Numbered from the stretch's first letter, positions 37,729 to 46,004 are shown. The stretch is 64,000 nucleotides of DNA from Rubrimonas cliftonensis (GCF_900107585.1 NZ_FNQM01000006.1:1-64000), one strand, 5' to 3'. The notes: generated by a model from the sequence alone, not told the origin. Translations and numbers: made by a program.

Positions 37729-38771
37729 GAACCGGTGGACGGCGTGAACCTGTCGAAGAAGATCCGGTCGGGGTCGAAGTCCTCCATGAACAGAACGGGC
37801 GAGAGCGCGTCGATCATCGGCGGCGGCCCGCAGGCGTAGACGTCGCCCTGGCCGTCGATGCCGAGCTCCTTGAGCCTGCGCGCCACGACTTCGTGGACGA
37901 AGCCGCGCTCGCCGGACCACTCCGCGTCGTCGTCGGCGTGGCTCAGCACGGGGGTGAAGGTCACGTCGCGCCCCTTGGTCGCCTCGGCGATGCGGTCGAG
38001 GTAGAACAGGTCGTCGCGGGTGCGGGCGCCGTAGAAGAAATGCACCGGCCGCGTCTCGCCGCTGGCGATGTGGTCGCGCAGGATCGACCAGATCGGCGAC
38101 ATGCCCGAGCCCGCCGCGACGAGGATCAGGGCGCCGTCTCGGTCTTCTCGCCGGAAGCAGCTTCCGAAGGGGCCGCGCACGGAGACTGCCGCGCCGACGT
38201 CGATTCCGCCGCCGTCGAGTTCGGCGCTGAATCGTCCTTCGGGGTATTTCTTGATGATGAACTGGAGGGCTTCGGTTTGCTCTGGCGTATTTGCCATGGA
38301 AAACGAGCGCGTAATCGTCTCCCCCGCTTTCGTGGTGACTGTGATGTCGGCATATTGGCCCGCCCAGAACTTCATCGGCGCGGAAAGTTCGATCTCGATG
38401 GCGCGGATGTCGTGGGTCAGGCGGTCGATCCGCGTGATGCGGCCGGTGAAGTCCTTCACCGCGATGGCCTTTGACAGAAGCTCCTCGTCGAAGTTGAGAA
38501 GCTCCACCTCCAGGTCCGACAGCGCCAGCGCGCGGCAGAGCAGGATGCCGCCCTGGTCCTTCTCGCTGTCGCTCAGCGCGAAGGTCGAATACTTCATCAT
38601 GTCGACCTCGCCCTCGACGAGGGTGCACTTGCAGGCCGAGCACTGGCCTTCCTTGCAGCCGTGCGGCAGCGAGATGCCCTGGCGGAACGCGGCGTTGAGG
38701 ACGGTCTCGCCCTCCTCGACCTCGAACTCCACCCCGACCGGCTCAAGCCGCACCGTATAGACGTCGCCCAT
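37716..38771 (-). CDS. mimB: Diiron monooxygenase reductase, 2Fe-2S / FAD / NADH
   Basis: A 351-residue electron-transfer protein. The N-terminal plant-type ferredoxin domain has Cys39, Cys44, Cys47 and Cys79 (CKEGQCSACK ... CRA). The FAD-binding motif RSFSMAN is at about 155-161. The NAD site is in AAGSGMSPIWSIL, with the terminal CGPPPM motif. It passes electrons from NADH to the hydroxylase. It follows mimA after 52 bp that include a perfect hairpin. Confidence 0.94.
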   Translation of the reverse strand: MGDVYTVRLEPVGVEFEVEEGETVLNAAFRQGISLPHGCKEGQCSACKCTLVEGEVDMMKYSTFALSDSEKDQGGILLCRALALSDLEVELLNFDEELLSKAIAVKDFTGRITRIDRLTHDIRAIEIELSAPMKFWAGQYADITVTTKAGETITRSFSMANTPEQTEALQFIIKKYPEGRFSAELDGGGIDVGAAVSVRGPFGSCFRREDRDGALILVAAGSGMSPIWSILRDHIASGETRPVHFFYGARTRDDLFYLDRIAEATKGRDVTFTPVLSHADDDAEWSGERGFVHEVVARRLKELGIDGQGDVYACGPPPMIDALSPVLFMEDFDPDRIFFDRFTPSTGSSAH

Positions 38772-38791
38772 GGCGTCCTCCCCGGAAAGAA

Positions 38792-38814
38792 GGGGCCGGC
38801 GCAGCGCCGGCCCC
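38792..38814 (-). other. Perfect stem-loop between mimA and mimB
   Basis: Arms GGGGCCGGCGC (38792-38802) and GCGCCGGCCCC (38804-38814) are perfectly complementary about one central base. It starts 10 bases after the mimA stop. On the minus strand it is followed by TTCTTT, so partial termination or 3'-end protection of the hydroxylase mRNA is likely. Confidence 0.65.
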
Positions 38815-38823
38815 CGTCTCGCG

Positions 38824-40491
38824 TCAGTGGCAGGGGTTGATCGTGAAGCCGGCCCGGTACTCGGCGATGTGCTGCTCGCGCGCCTCGGGCGACATCGCCC
38901 TGAGCGCGTTCAGCGGCGAGCCGAGCGTGTGGCCGCGCACGTCGTCGAGCGTCCACATCTCCTTGTCGTCGAAGCGCAGATGCGGCTGGGGGATCAGCGT
39001 CTTGCCGTCGGCGCGGACGAAGTTGAGGTCCACGATGGCGTCGGCGAGATCCCACCCGTCATAGAGCGTCTCCCACTCGCGCTTGCCGGAGAACCGGCCC
39101 ATCGCGGGGGTCGGGCGGCCCTGGAACTCGTCGGAGAACGCCTCCACGGCGGTCCAGCGGTCGAGTTCGTGGGCGAAGGTGTGCAGCTTGCCGTCGATCT
39201 CGTCCACGACCATGTCCTCGCGGATCAGGCACGGCACGAGGCACGACCAGCAGCGGTGCGGATAGACGTAACCGACGTCCTCGTTGAAGGTGATGACCTT
39301 GCTGCCCTTCTTCGACAGCTTGGCGTACCACTTCCAAAATTCGCCGAACTCAGCATACCAGCCCGGATACTTGGCCTCGAACCACTCGAAGTCCTTGTCG
39401 TGCTGGGCCTCGATCCGCCAGAAGTTCACCGGCCAGCCGACCGCGAAGAACTGCGCGACCTTGTGGACGTAGTTCTTTTTGGTGATCCGGTCCCAGGCCG
39501 CCGCGACGTCGTCGTGATGGATCTTGATGCCGTATTTTTCGAGCGGCAGCATGTAGGTGCGGTAGTAGTCCTCGTAGATCCAGCGGTGCCACATCTCCGC
39601 ATAGGACTCCTTGTCCTTGTCGCGGTTGGTGGTGCCGTATTCGATGAAGGTGCCGATGGCGGCGTCGACGATGGCGTGGTTCTGCCAGAACGAGTATTTC
39701 ATGTCCCGTTCGATCAGCAGGTGGTTCTCGGGGTCCTTCAGCGTCGCCATCAGCAGCGAGTGGCCGTTGCCGATGTGCCGGCTCTCGTCGGACTGCACCG
39801 AGAGGAACACCGTCGGCAGGGCGTAGTCGCCGTTGCGCGCGGCTTCCGACGGCATGGCGACGAACAGCGTGTTGGTGAACGCCGTCTCAGCCACGATGGT
39901 CAGGTAGATGTTCGCCGAGGTGATCGCGTCGCCGGTGATGAAGCCTTCGCCGAACTGGCGGCCGATCGTCGTGGCGTAGCACTTGCCGAAGGCTTCCTCG
40001 GTGATGTCGAAGCCGGCGGGGTCGATGTAGTTCTCCATGTACCACTTCTTCAGGTTCATCTGAATCGTGGAATGGCGGAATTCATCGACCATCTGCATGG
40101 TGAAGCCGGTGCGCAGGTCCTCGCCGGGGGCGAGACGGGCGACCATGGCCATGGAGCGGGCGGCGGAGATCTCCGGGAACGGGATGATCGCGAGGAACAG
40201 CTTCATCCACTCGACCCAACGGGGCTCGACGTTGCGGAACATGTCGCCCCGCAAAGCCGCATCGAGCGCGCCGTACACCCGGTTGTCCTTCTCCTCCTGC
40301 ATCGGGAAGTAGGAGCGAAGCACCTGCTTCATCGGATCGCGCGGGGCCTTTGCGATCTTGTAGTCGGTCGGGTAGGTCATCGCCTCCTGGACATAGGAGG
40401 GATTCCAGCCGAGATCGGCGATCTTCTTCGCGGCTTCGCCGACGGAGATGCCTTTCTGGGCGGTGATCTTGTTCAAGGTCAATGACGACAT
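38824..40491 (-). CDS. mimA: Diiron monooxygenase hydroxylase large (alpha) subunit, propane/acetone/phenol type
   Basis: A 555-residue alpha subunit. All six expected diiron ligands are visible: Glu107 (FPEISAAR), Glu137 and His140 (DEFRH), Glu202 (VAETAF), and Glu236 and His239 (DESRH). The sequence closely follows MimA/PrmA, which hydroxylate propane, acetone and other methyl ketones, and phenol. That gives the most likely substrate class, but the natural substrate here cannot be read from sequence. It is the first gene of a seven-gene operon (A, B, C, D, amidohydrolase, DUF59, chaperonin) driven by a sigma-54 promoter. Confidence 0.95.
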   Translation of the reverse strand: MSSLTLNKITAQKGISVGEAAKKIADLGWNPSYVQEAMTYPTDYKIAKAPRDPMKQVLRSYFPMQEEKDNRVYGALDAALRGDMFRNVEPRWVEWMKLFLAIIPFPEISAARSMAMVARLAPGEDLRTGFTMQMVDEFRHSTIQMNLKKWYMENYIDPAGFDITEEAFGKCYATTIGRQFGEGFITGDAITSANIYLTIVAETAFTNTLFVAMPSEAARNGDYALPTVFLSVQSDESRHIGNGHSLLMATLKDPENHLLIERDMKYSFWQNHAIVDAAIGTFIEYGTTNRDKDKESYAEMWHRWIYEDYYRTYMLPLEKYGIKIHHDDVAAAWDRITKKNYVHKVAQFFAVGWPVNFWRIEAQHDKDFEWFEAKYPGWYAEFGEFWKWYAKLSKKGSKVITFNEDVGYVYPHRCWSCLVPCLIREDMVVDEIDGKLHTFAHELDRWTAVEAFSDEFQGRPTPAMGRFSGKREWETLYDGWDLADAIVDLNFVRADGKTLIPQPHLRFDDKEMWTLDDVRGHTLGSPLNALRAMSPEAREQHIAEYRAGFTINPCH

Positions 40492-40701
40492 TGCCGTTCA
40501 CCCTTTCCATTGGTGGGGCGCCGGAGAACTCCGGCCGAAGGAATGCGGCAAAGGTCAGCGGAGGGCGTGCGGGCCGGGCGGGCGCCGAGCGGTCGGCCGG
40601 CCTCCCGAAGGCGCAGGGTCTGCCTCAAGACCGATTCTCCCTTCCTTTGTTCTTGCGGCGACAGGCCCATCGGGCCGCCGCGCTTCTTGTGCCTCCTTCG
40701 C

Positions 40702-40717
40702 AGCAAGAGCCGTGCCA
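40702..40717 (-). promoter_or_regulatory. Sigma-54 (-24/-12) promoter of the mim operon
   Basis: On the minus strand TGGCAC (40717-40712), five bases, then TTGCT (40706-40702) match the consensus TGGCAC-N5-TTGCW at every position. The predicted start is near 40690, leaving a 5' leader of about 200 bases before mimA. MimR-type enhancer-binding proteins drive the equivalent mycobacterial promoter; no such gene is in this window. Confidence 0.85.
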
Positions 40718-40749
40718 GAGCGCCCCGCGGGGGGCATCGATCTGAAAGT

Positions 40750-40759
40750 TAAGGATTTG
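40750..40759 (-). promoter_or_regulatory. Possible IHF site
   Basis: CAAATCCTTA on the minus strand contains the conserved CAA-N4-TTA core of IHF sites. It lies between the sigma-54 promoter and the upstream inverted repeats, where IHF would bend the DNA. The outer consensus positions match poorly, so this is tentative. Confidence 0.3.
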
Positions 40760-40794
40760 TTGCGATACGGCATTTTTTTCGCGTTCGCAAAACG

Positions 40795-40842
40795 TTGTAA
40801 AGAAGCGTTACAATCGTAACAGTATCGATCAGATACTGTTAC
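40795..40842. promoter_or_regulatory. Cluster of inverted repeats, probable enhancer (UAS) of the mim promoter
   Basis: Three overlapping dyads are packed here. TTGTAA (40795-40800) pairs with TTACAA (40808-40813). GTTAC (40807-40811) pairs with GTAAC (40816-40820). A perfect 11-bp pair, GTAACAGTATC (40816-40826) and GATACTGTTAC (40832-40842), surrounds five bases. The TGTAAC/GTTACA half-site recurs throughout. The centre is about 140 bp upstream of the predicted transcription start, the usual distance for a sigma-54 activator. Confidence 0.7.
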
Positions 40843-40959
40843 AGCCATTTGTCCAATATCGCGGCTGTTGATTTTCGGCGTGACCGCGCTTCTACTGGTC
40901 AGGGCCAAGGTCCGGCGCGCCAGGCGATGCGCCGGGCGAACCGGGCCGGGAGGCGCGCA

Positions 40960-41424
40960 ATGCCGAAATTCGACCTTGAAGCGGGCTCAGGCGGCGGCGA
41001 AGGCCCTTCCCGGCTCGCCGAGAGCATCGTCGCGCGCGCGCCACGCGACCTGATGTTCGTGATGCAGTTCGTCGGCGAGACGCAGTATCAGGTGCTGAAA
41101 TACTTCCAGGATCTGGTCATCCGGGAGCTGGAGGCGCGCGGGATACGGCGCGAGGACCATGCGCTCCTGCAGATCTTCATCGACATGCACGCGACCGAGA
41201 TGCGCGACTTCGTGTTCTCCGGCGTCTCGCTGTCGCGCCCGTTCCGCATCGAGGAGATGGAGCGGCTGATGGGCGACAGCTCGCGCGTCATGCGCTCCGA
41301 CATCTGGGACGCGCTGCGCAACCACATCGAGAGCGTCGAGCGCAAGTTCCTAGCCGACGCCGACGGGCTGCCCGACCAGCTCGGCGCCATCGAGGCCGAC
41401 GCCGAGCGCAGGGTGCGGCGGTGA
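40960..41424 (+). CDS. Unknown helical protein, first gene of the divergent operon
   Basis: A 154-residue protein with no family recognised. Predicted mostly alpha-helical, with a conserved-looking core FVMQFVGETQYQVLKYFQDL, then IDMHATEMRDFVFSG and a basic C-terminus. No signal peptide or membrane segment. GGGAGG lies 7 bases before the ATG at 40960. It diverges from mimA across the sigma-54 control region, and its stop overlaps the next start (GTGA), so it heads a coupled four-gene operon. Confidence 0.65.
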   Translation: MPKFDLEAGSGGGEGPSRLAESIVARAPRDLMFVMQFVGETQYQVLKYFQDLVIRELEARGIRREDHALLQIFIDMHATEMRDFVFSGVSLSRPFRIEEMERLMGDSSRVMRSDIWDALRNHIESVERKFLADADGLPDQLGAIEADAERRVRR

Positions 41425-41813
41425 GCGGGGCGCGCTCGCCCGCCGCGGTATTCGCCGAGCGCCTGGAGGTCGTGCTCGAGATCGGCGCGGCGAACGCGGC
41501 CTGCCATCGCGCCCAGGCTGCGGCGGGCGGCGCCCAGATCGCGGTCGCGCGGCTCGAGGCCCGGCTCGCTGGCGGCGACGAGACGGCGGAGATCGAGGCC
41601 GAGCTCGCCGCCGCCTATCTGGAGGACGACGCGGCGCTCGCCGCGCTGGCCCGGGCGGAGGCGCGCGTGGGCGCGCTCGACGCCCGCCTCGCCGCGATCG
41701 ACGCCGACCTCGCCGCCGCGCAGGAGCGCGAGGCCGCCGCGCAGGGGCGCGAGGCGTACCTGCGGGACAGCGCCGGAACGGCGCCCGGAAAGGAGCAGTC
41801 AGATGTCCTATGA
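41421..41813 (+). CDS. Small coiled-coil protein of unknown function
   Basis: A 130-residue, Ala/Glu-rich protein. Almost all of it would form a long helical hairpin or coiled coil (RLEARLAGGDETAEIEAELA, ARVGALDARLAAIDADLAAA). GTG start overlapping the previous stop by four bases; its own stop lies 11 bases inside the next gene. Codon use matches a real gene and the coupling supports translation. No function is known. Confidence 0.6.
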   Translation: MSGARSPAAVFAERLEVVLEIGAANAACHRAQAAAGGAQIAVARLEARLAGGDETAEIEAELAAAYLEDDAALAALARAEARVGALDARLAAIDADLAAAQEREAAAQGREAYLRDSAGTAPGKEQSDVL

Positions 41814-42924
41814 CGCGCCGGACGAGGCGCCGGTCGCCCCGTCCCTGCTCGACCTGATCGGCCGGCGCTGGGCGCTGGACGGGGCGGTGTCGCAGGCGGT
41901 CTTCAACCGCGACGGCTCCGCCGTCGCCTTCGCGGCGGAGAGCGGGCTCGGGCTCGTCCCGGTCGCCGACCCCGAGCGCGCCGAGGCGCGCATCCGCCTC
42001 TCCGTCGAGGACGGCCGCCATTCGATCCAGCCCCGCCGCAACCCGCCGCGCCCCGTGGAGCGCGCTGCCGGCGTGCGCGGCCCGGCGGCGCCGTTCGGCG
42101 CGCGGACCTTCGTCGCCGGGCGCGCGGCGGGCGGTCTGGCGAGCGTCACGCCGCGGGGGCAGGTGACGCCGCTTGCGGTTCCCGTCGACGGGCCGCCGAC
42201 GGCGCTGGCCGCCGATCCCGCCTCTCCGGCGGCGGCCGTCGCGGCCGCCGGCGGCGTCGCGATCCTGCGGGAGGGCGGCGCGGTCGACCGGCTGGCGCTG
42301 GACGCGGGGCTTCAGGCGCGCGCGCTCGCCTTCGCCCCTGACGGGGCCTGGCTCGCCGCCGCCCATGATGCGGGCGTGGCGATCTGGCGACGCGGCGGGG
42401 CCGTCGAGGCCGTCGATCTGCCGGCGCCAGCGCACATGCTCTCGGTTTCGCCCGACGGCGCATGGCTCGCAGCCGGCTGCGGCGACGGCGGCTTCGCGCT
42501 CATCCGCCTCGCCGACGGAGCGGCCGGCGTCGTCGGGGACTTCCCCGCGCCCGTGCGCAGCGTCGGCTGGAGCGTCGCGGCCGGCGCGCTGGTCGCCTCG
42601 GGCGCCTACCGCGTCGCGGCGTGGCGGCGCTCGGAGGACGGCCTCGGCACGCCGCTGGAGTCCGGCAGGCCGGGCCTGGTGATCGTGGAGCGCGTCGCCG
42701 CCAGCCCCGACCGGCCCCTCGCGGCGGCGGGCTATTCCAGCGGCCTGCTTTGCCTCTCCCAGATCGGCGGGCGCGGCGAGATGCTGCTGCGCGACCGCGG
42801 CGCGCCGCCGACGGCGCTCGCGTTCTCCGCCGACGGCGCGCATCTGGCCTATGGCGACGCGGCGGGAGAGATCGCGCTCGTCTCGTTCCCCCCGAGCCTC
42901 TTCAAGGAAGGACCGGCACGATGA
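41803..42924 (+). CDS. WD40-like beta-propeller protein of unknown function
   Basis: A 373-residue protein with repeated blades of the WD40/YVTN type (ALAFAPDGAWLAAAHDAGVA, MLSVSPDGAWLAAGCGDGGF, ALAFSADGAHLAYGDAAGEI). About six or seven blades are implied. There is no signal peptide, so it is cytoplasmic. Propellers of this kind are scaffolds for protein-protein contacts. AGGAG is 7 bases ahead of the ATG. It overlaps both neighbours. Confidence 0.7.
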   Translation: MSYDAPDEAPVAPSLLDLIGRRWALDGAVSQAVFNRDGSAVAFAAESGLGLVPVADPERAEARIRLSVEDGRHSIQPRRNPPRPVERAAGVRGPAAPFGARTFVAGRAAGGLASVTPRGQVTPLAVPVDGPPTALAADPASPAAAVAAAGGVAILREGGAVDRLALDAGLQARALAFAPDGAWLAAAHDAGVAIWRRGGAVEAVDLPAPAHMLSVSPDGAWLAAGCGDGGFALIRLADGAAGVVGDFPAPVRSVGWSVAAGALVASGAYRVAAWRRSEDGLGTPLESGRPGLVIVERVAASPDRPLAAAGYSSGLLCLSQIGGRGEMLLRDRGAPPTALAFSADGAHLAYGDAAGEIALVSFPPSLFKEGPAR

Positions 42925-43112
42925 CCGAACAGACCGGCGCTCCGCCCCGCCTGACGCCCGAGGAGGAGAGCAAGGACGCCTATTTCCGCCGCATCGCGGA
43001 GATCGCGCAGGAGATGACCGCCGAGCATGGCAAGGACTTCGCCACCGGCGCTTTCGTGCTCGCCGCGCGCTGGACCGCGGAGGGCAAGATGTCGTCCGGC
43101 CGCCAGCACTGA
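42921..43112 (+). CDS. 63-residue protein of unknown function
   Basis: A short acidic protein; the core DAYFRRIAEIAQEMTAEHGK looks helical and is followed by GAFVLAARWTAEGK. The ATG overlaps the propeller gene's stop (ATGA). It is the last gene of the four-gene operon and is convergent with the gene at 43122. Translational coupling is the main evidence that it is real. Confidence 0.55.
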   Translation: MTEQTGAPPRLTPEEESKDAYFRRIAEIAQEMTAEHGKDFATGAFVLAARWTAEGKMSSGRQH

Positions 43113-43121
43113 CGCCGGGGG

Positions 43122-44072
43122 TCAGTGCAGCGCTGCGCTGCGCCGCGGCGGCTCGTCGGCCTCGGTGAGCCAGCGCATCTGGTCGATGAGGATGTCGCCG
43201 CCACGCAGCAGGAAGCGCAGCCGCGCCGCCTGGGCCGGGCTCTGCGGCGCGAGCCGCCCGAGGTCGGCCCGCAGCGAGGCCCCCAGAACGATCGCGTAGG
43301 CGCTCAGCTCCTGCACCCTAACGGTCGCGAAATACAGGCATTCCTGCAGCGCCGAGCCGAGCGGCGCCCTGCGCGCCGCCTGCGCCGCCGCGCCCATCCC
43401 CGCGCCCGGCCCGCCATGAACGGCGGCGCCCAGAAACGTCAGCACCTCGCGGCGCCAGCGGGCGTATTCGCTGTCCTCCCCCCGGTCCAGCCCGTGCTCG
43501 TAGAGCGCGCGGGCGACGAGCTGGAACGCCCGCCCGCCGGCGACATGGCTGCGCCAGAAGGCGGCGGCGTCCTCGGGCGTGCGGCAGGCGTCGAAGGCGG
43601 CCGCAACCTTGCGCCGCACGAGGATTGCGAGCGCGAGGTCGACGTCCTCGGAGACGGTCCGGCTGATCTGCATCGCCGGCGTGGCCAGCCCGGCCAGCGC
43701 CAGCAGCCGCACGGCCGCGAGGTCGTCGCAGAGCCGCGCGGCGAGGGCGCCGAGCCCGGAGGTCTGCTCCCGGGTCAGAGCCGTCTGCGCGTCCGGCGGA
43801 TGCGCGATGAGCGCCGCCGCCTCGCGCCGCAGCGCGTCGACCCACAGATAGCCCTGATCGAACAGCAGCAGCAGGTCCACCGGGCGGCTGTCGAGCGCGG
43901 CGACGCCCGGCTCGGGGTCGCGGAAGCCGGGCATCGCGGCCACGGCCTCGCGCCAGAGCGCGTCGAGATCGATCTGCTGCGCCGACCAGTTCTGCCGCAC
44001 GCGGGCGAGAAGTTGGGGCGAGACCCCGCGGTAACGCGCCTCGAAGCTCTCCGTTCCACCCGCAAACATCAT
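43122..44072 (-). CDS. Hypothetical protein, helical, unknown family
   Basis: A 316-residue protein from the ATG pair at 44072/44069; the open frame extends further upstream but that part looks non-coding. AGGAG lies about 11 bases before the first ATG. It is predicted almost entirely alpha-helical (LCDDLAAVRLLALAGLATPA, VDLALAILVRRKVAAAFDAC). No signal peptide or clear membrane segment. It is convergent with the four-gene operon, 9 bp from its stop. No function can be given. Confidence 0.6.
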   Translation of the reverse strand: MMFAGGTESFEARYRGVSPQLLARVRQNWSAQQIDLDALWREAVAAMPGFRDPEPGVAALDSRPVDLLLLFDQGYLWVDALRREAAALIAHPPDAQTALTREQTSGLGALAARLCDDLAAVRLLALAGLATPAMQISRTVSEDVDLALAILVRRKVAAAFDACRTPEDAAAFWRSHVAGGRAFQLVARALYEHGLDRGEDSEYARWRREVLTFLGAAVHGGPGAGMGAAAQAARRAPLGSALQECLYFATVRVQELSAYAIVLGASLRADLGRLAPQSPAQAARLRFLLRGGDILIDQMRWLTEADEPPRRSAALH

Positions 44073-44563
44073 GCCGCACAACGCTCCTCGCAACTCGCGG
44101 ACGACGCTAGCACAGCGCTCGGGCCGGCGCAGCGGGCCGTCGGCGTCGCAGCGGGCGCATCGCGGGCCGAGCGCGGCGGGTCGGGATGTCGTCCGGATGG
44201 AGTCGCGACAGGCGAAGGCCGCCCTCACGGCCATGCCGGTCAAGACGGATCGACGGGCGGGCGAGGGCGCCCTTCGCCTGCTTCACCCCGGCCGGTTTCG
44301 TCCGGCGCAGCGCCAGTCGGCGCCGGCGCAGGGGGGCCGCGCCGCGCTCGGCGCGCGAAAATCGCTCCAGCAGGGCATGGCGGCGCCGGCAATGCCGCTG
44401 CGGCGGGTGCTTCCGAACTTCGGCCTGAAACTCGGCGCGATCTTGCGCGGGCGGTTCGGGCGGCGCAGGCGGGAACCGGCGCCGGCGATCCGACGCCGGC
44501 GTGCGCCGCCGAGCCGATGCTGCGGGCGCGGGCCTCGCCGGCGCGCGCCCGCGGGTATCGAGC
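44073..44563. other. 491-bp gap, nothing convincing
   Basis: Very GC-rich with open frames on both strands, but all are Arg/Ala/Pro-rich, overlap each other and lack a plausible ribosome site. No tRNA, repeat array or promoter consensus was seen. It may hold the promoter of the gene at 44072. Confidence 0.5.
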
Positions 44564-45265
44564 CTAGCGCGCCGCGGCCTCCGCCGGCGCCGACCGCATC
44601 TCCAGGATGGCCTCATAGGCGGCGTTGATGCGCGCCAGCCTCGCGGTGGCGAGCTTGACGGCCTCCTCGGGCACGCCGCGGGCGAGCATCCGGTCGGGGT
44701 GGGTCTCACGCACCAGCCTGCGCCACTGCGCCCGCGCCGCGGCCTCCGAGGCGCCGGGGTCGAGCCCCAGCACCGCCCAGGGGTCGGCGTCGTCGGGCGC
44801 CCATGCCGCGCGCAGGCGGCGGAAGGCGCGGTCGTCGAGCCCGAAGAGCTCGGCGCAGCGGCGCAGGAAGCTGTCCTCGTCGGGGTGGTAGCGCCCGTCC
44901 GCCAGCGCGATGAAGAACAGCCCGTCCATCAGGTCGCACAGCGTCGGCGAACCCGGCCCGAACATCCGCGCCACCTGCCGCGCGTAGCTCTCGAAGCCCG
45001 CCACGTCCTGCCGCGCGAGGTTGAAGACGCGCGCGGCCGCAGCCTCGGAGCTGAGCGGTATGGTGAACACCTGGCGGAAGGCGGAGACCTCGTCGCGCGT
45101 CACCTGACCGTCGGCCTTGGCCATCTTGGCGCCCAGCGCGATCACCGCGATGGTGAAGGCCGCGCTGCGCTCCGGCGGCGCGGACAGCCGGCTCAGCACC
45201 GCCGAGAGCCCCTCTCCGGCGGTCAGCGCCTTCAGCGCATCTGCGATGCGGGCCCAGATCGACAT
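44564..45265 (-). CDS. J-domain co-chaperone with TerB-like domain (DjlA-like)
   Basis: A 233-residue protein. The N-terminal TerB-like helical domain (about 30-150) has the acidic motifs KMAKADGQVTRDE and ALADGRYHPDED. The C-terminal J domain at about 165-225 has the His-Pro-Asp tripeptide in ETHPDRM. It would stimulate an Hsp70 ATPase. Unlike DjlA of enteric bacteria, no clear N-terminal membrane anchor is seen. Confidence 0.85.
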   Translation of the reverse strand: MSIWARIADALKALTAGEGLSAVLSRLSAPPERSAAFTIAVIALGAKMAKADGQVTRDEVSAFRQVFTIPLSSEAAAARVFNLARQDVAGFESYARQVARMFGPGSPTLCDLMDGLFFIALADGRYHPDEDSFLRRCAELFGLDDRAFRRLRAAWAPDDADPWAVLGLDPGASEAAARAQWRRLVRETHPDRMLARGVPEEAVKLATARLARINAAYEAILEMRSAPAEAAAR

Positions 45266-45500
45266 GGGCGCGAGGCTACCGCTGCGCTGCGGCGCCCGCC
45301 AGCCGCGTCCTTGTCGCGGCCGGCTGAGACCGGTTCACGATGGCGTCAGCGCGCGCCGGCGCGCCACGCGCGACGGCTCCGCTTCGGGCCGCGGAAAAGT
45401 TTCGCGCCGAGTGAACCGCCGGCGGAGTTCGCGCGACCTACTCCCCGAATTCGCATCGGACGCCCGCAACCGAGCGCCGTCTTTCATCGGGAGAAGCCGC

Positions 45501-46004
45501 ATGGCCTATTGCAACTGGCTCTACAACATCCGCAACATCATCGGCTACACTGGGGCGCTCAACGACAACCCCACGGTCTACTTCCAGCTTGGGCAGGCCT
45601 ACGGCCACATCACCCAGAACCACAGTATCCCATTCAACATCGGGCGCGAGAAATACGCGGTTCACGCCGGATACCACATCGACAACTACTACATCGACGG
45701 CCAGCTGCACGCGATCGAGTGGGAGGGCGGAACGGATGTCCACACGAGCCGCAACGCCTTCATCCGGCGTCGGTTCTTCAATCCGGGCGACCTGCTGACG
45801 CTGTCCGTCGCGCTCTACCGCTTTCCCGACGTGAAGCTGATGTACACCGCTTCGCAGCGGCAGATGCGGCGGAAGGCGAACGTGCAGGCCGAACTGCTTC
45901 AGCAGTTTGATCAGGTGCGCAACAACCGGCTCCAGCTTTTCTACGCCGGTGTGGACAGGAACCCCAAGGCGACGCACGTGATCGAAAAGGCGCGTCTCCT
46001 GTGA
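45501..46004 (+). CDS. Orphan hypothetical protein with atypical composition
   Basis: A 167-residue protein unlike anything recognised, rich in Tyr, Asn, His and Ile (CNWLYNIRNIIGYTGALNDN, YAVHAGYHIDNYYIDGQLHA) in contrast to its Ala/Gly/Arg-rich neighbours. GGGAGA lies upstream of the ATG. No signal peptide or membrane helix. The composition suggests recent acquisition. No conserved partner lies beside it. Confidence 0.6.
   Translation: MAYCNWLYNIRNIIGYTGALNDNPTVYFQLGQAYGHITQNHSIPFNIGREKYAVHAGYHIDNYYIDGQLHAIEWEGGTDVHTSRNAFIRRRFFNPGDLLTLSVALYRFPDVKLMYTASQRQMRRKANVQAELLQQFDQVRNNRLQLFYAGVDRNPKATHVIEKARLL

Noticed and set aside
40492-40701. A riboswitch or structured leader before mimA
   Set aside because: The long leader was inspected, but no known riboswitch core could be recognised by eye. 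A covariance-model search would be needed.
44071-44628. A 185-codon frame on the + strand
   Set aside because: It is Arg/Pro/Ala-rich, has no ribosome site, and overlaps the starts and ends of two better genes.
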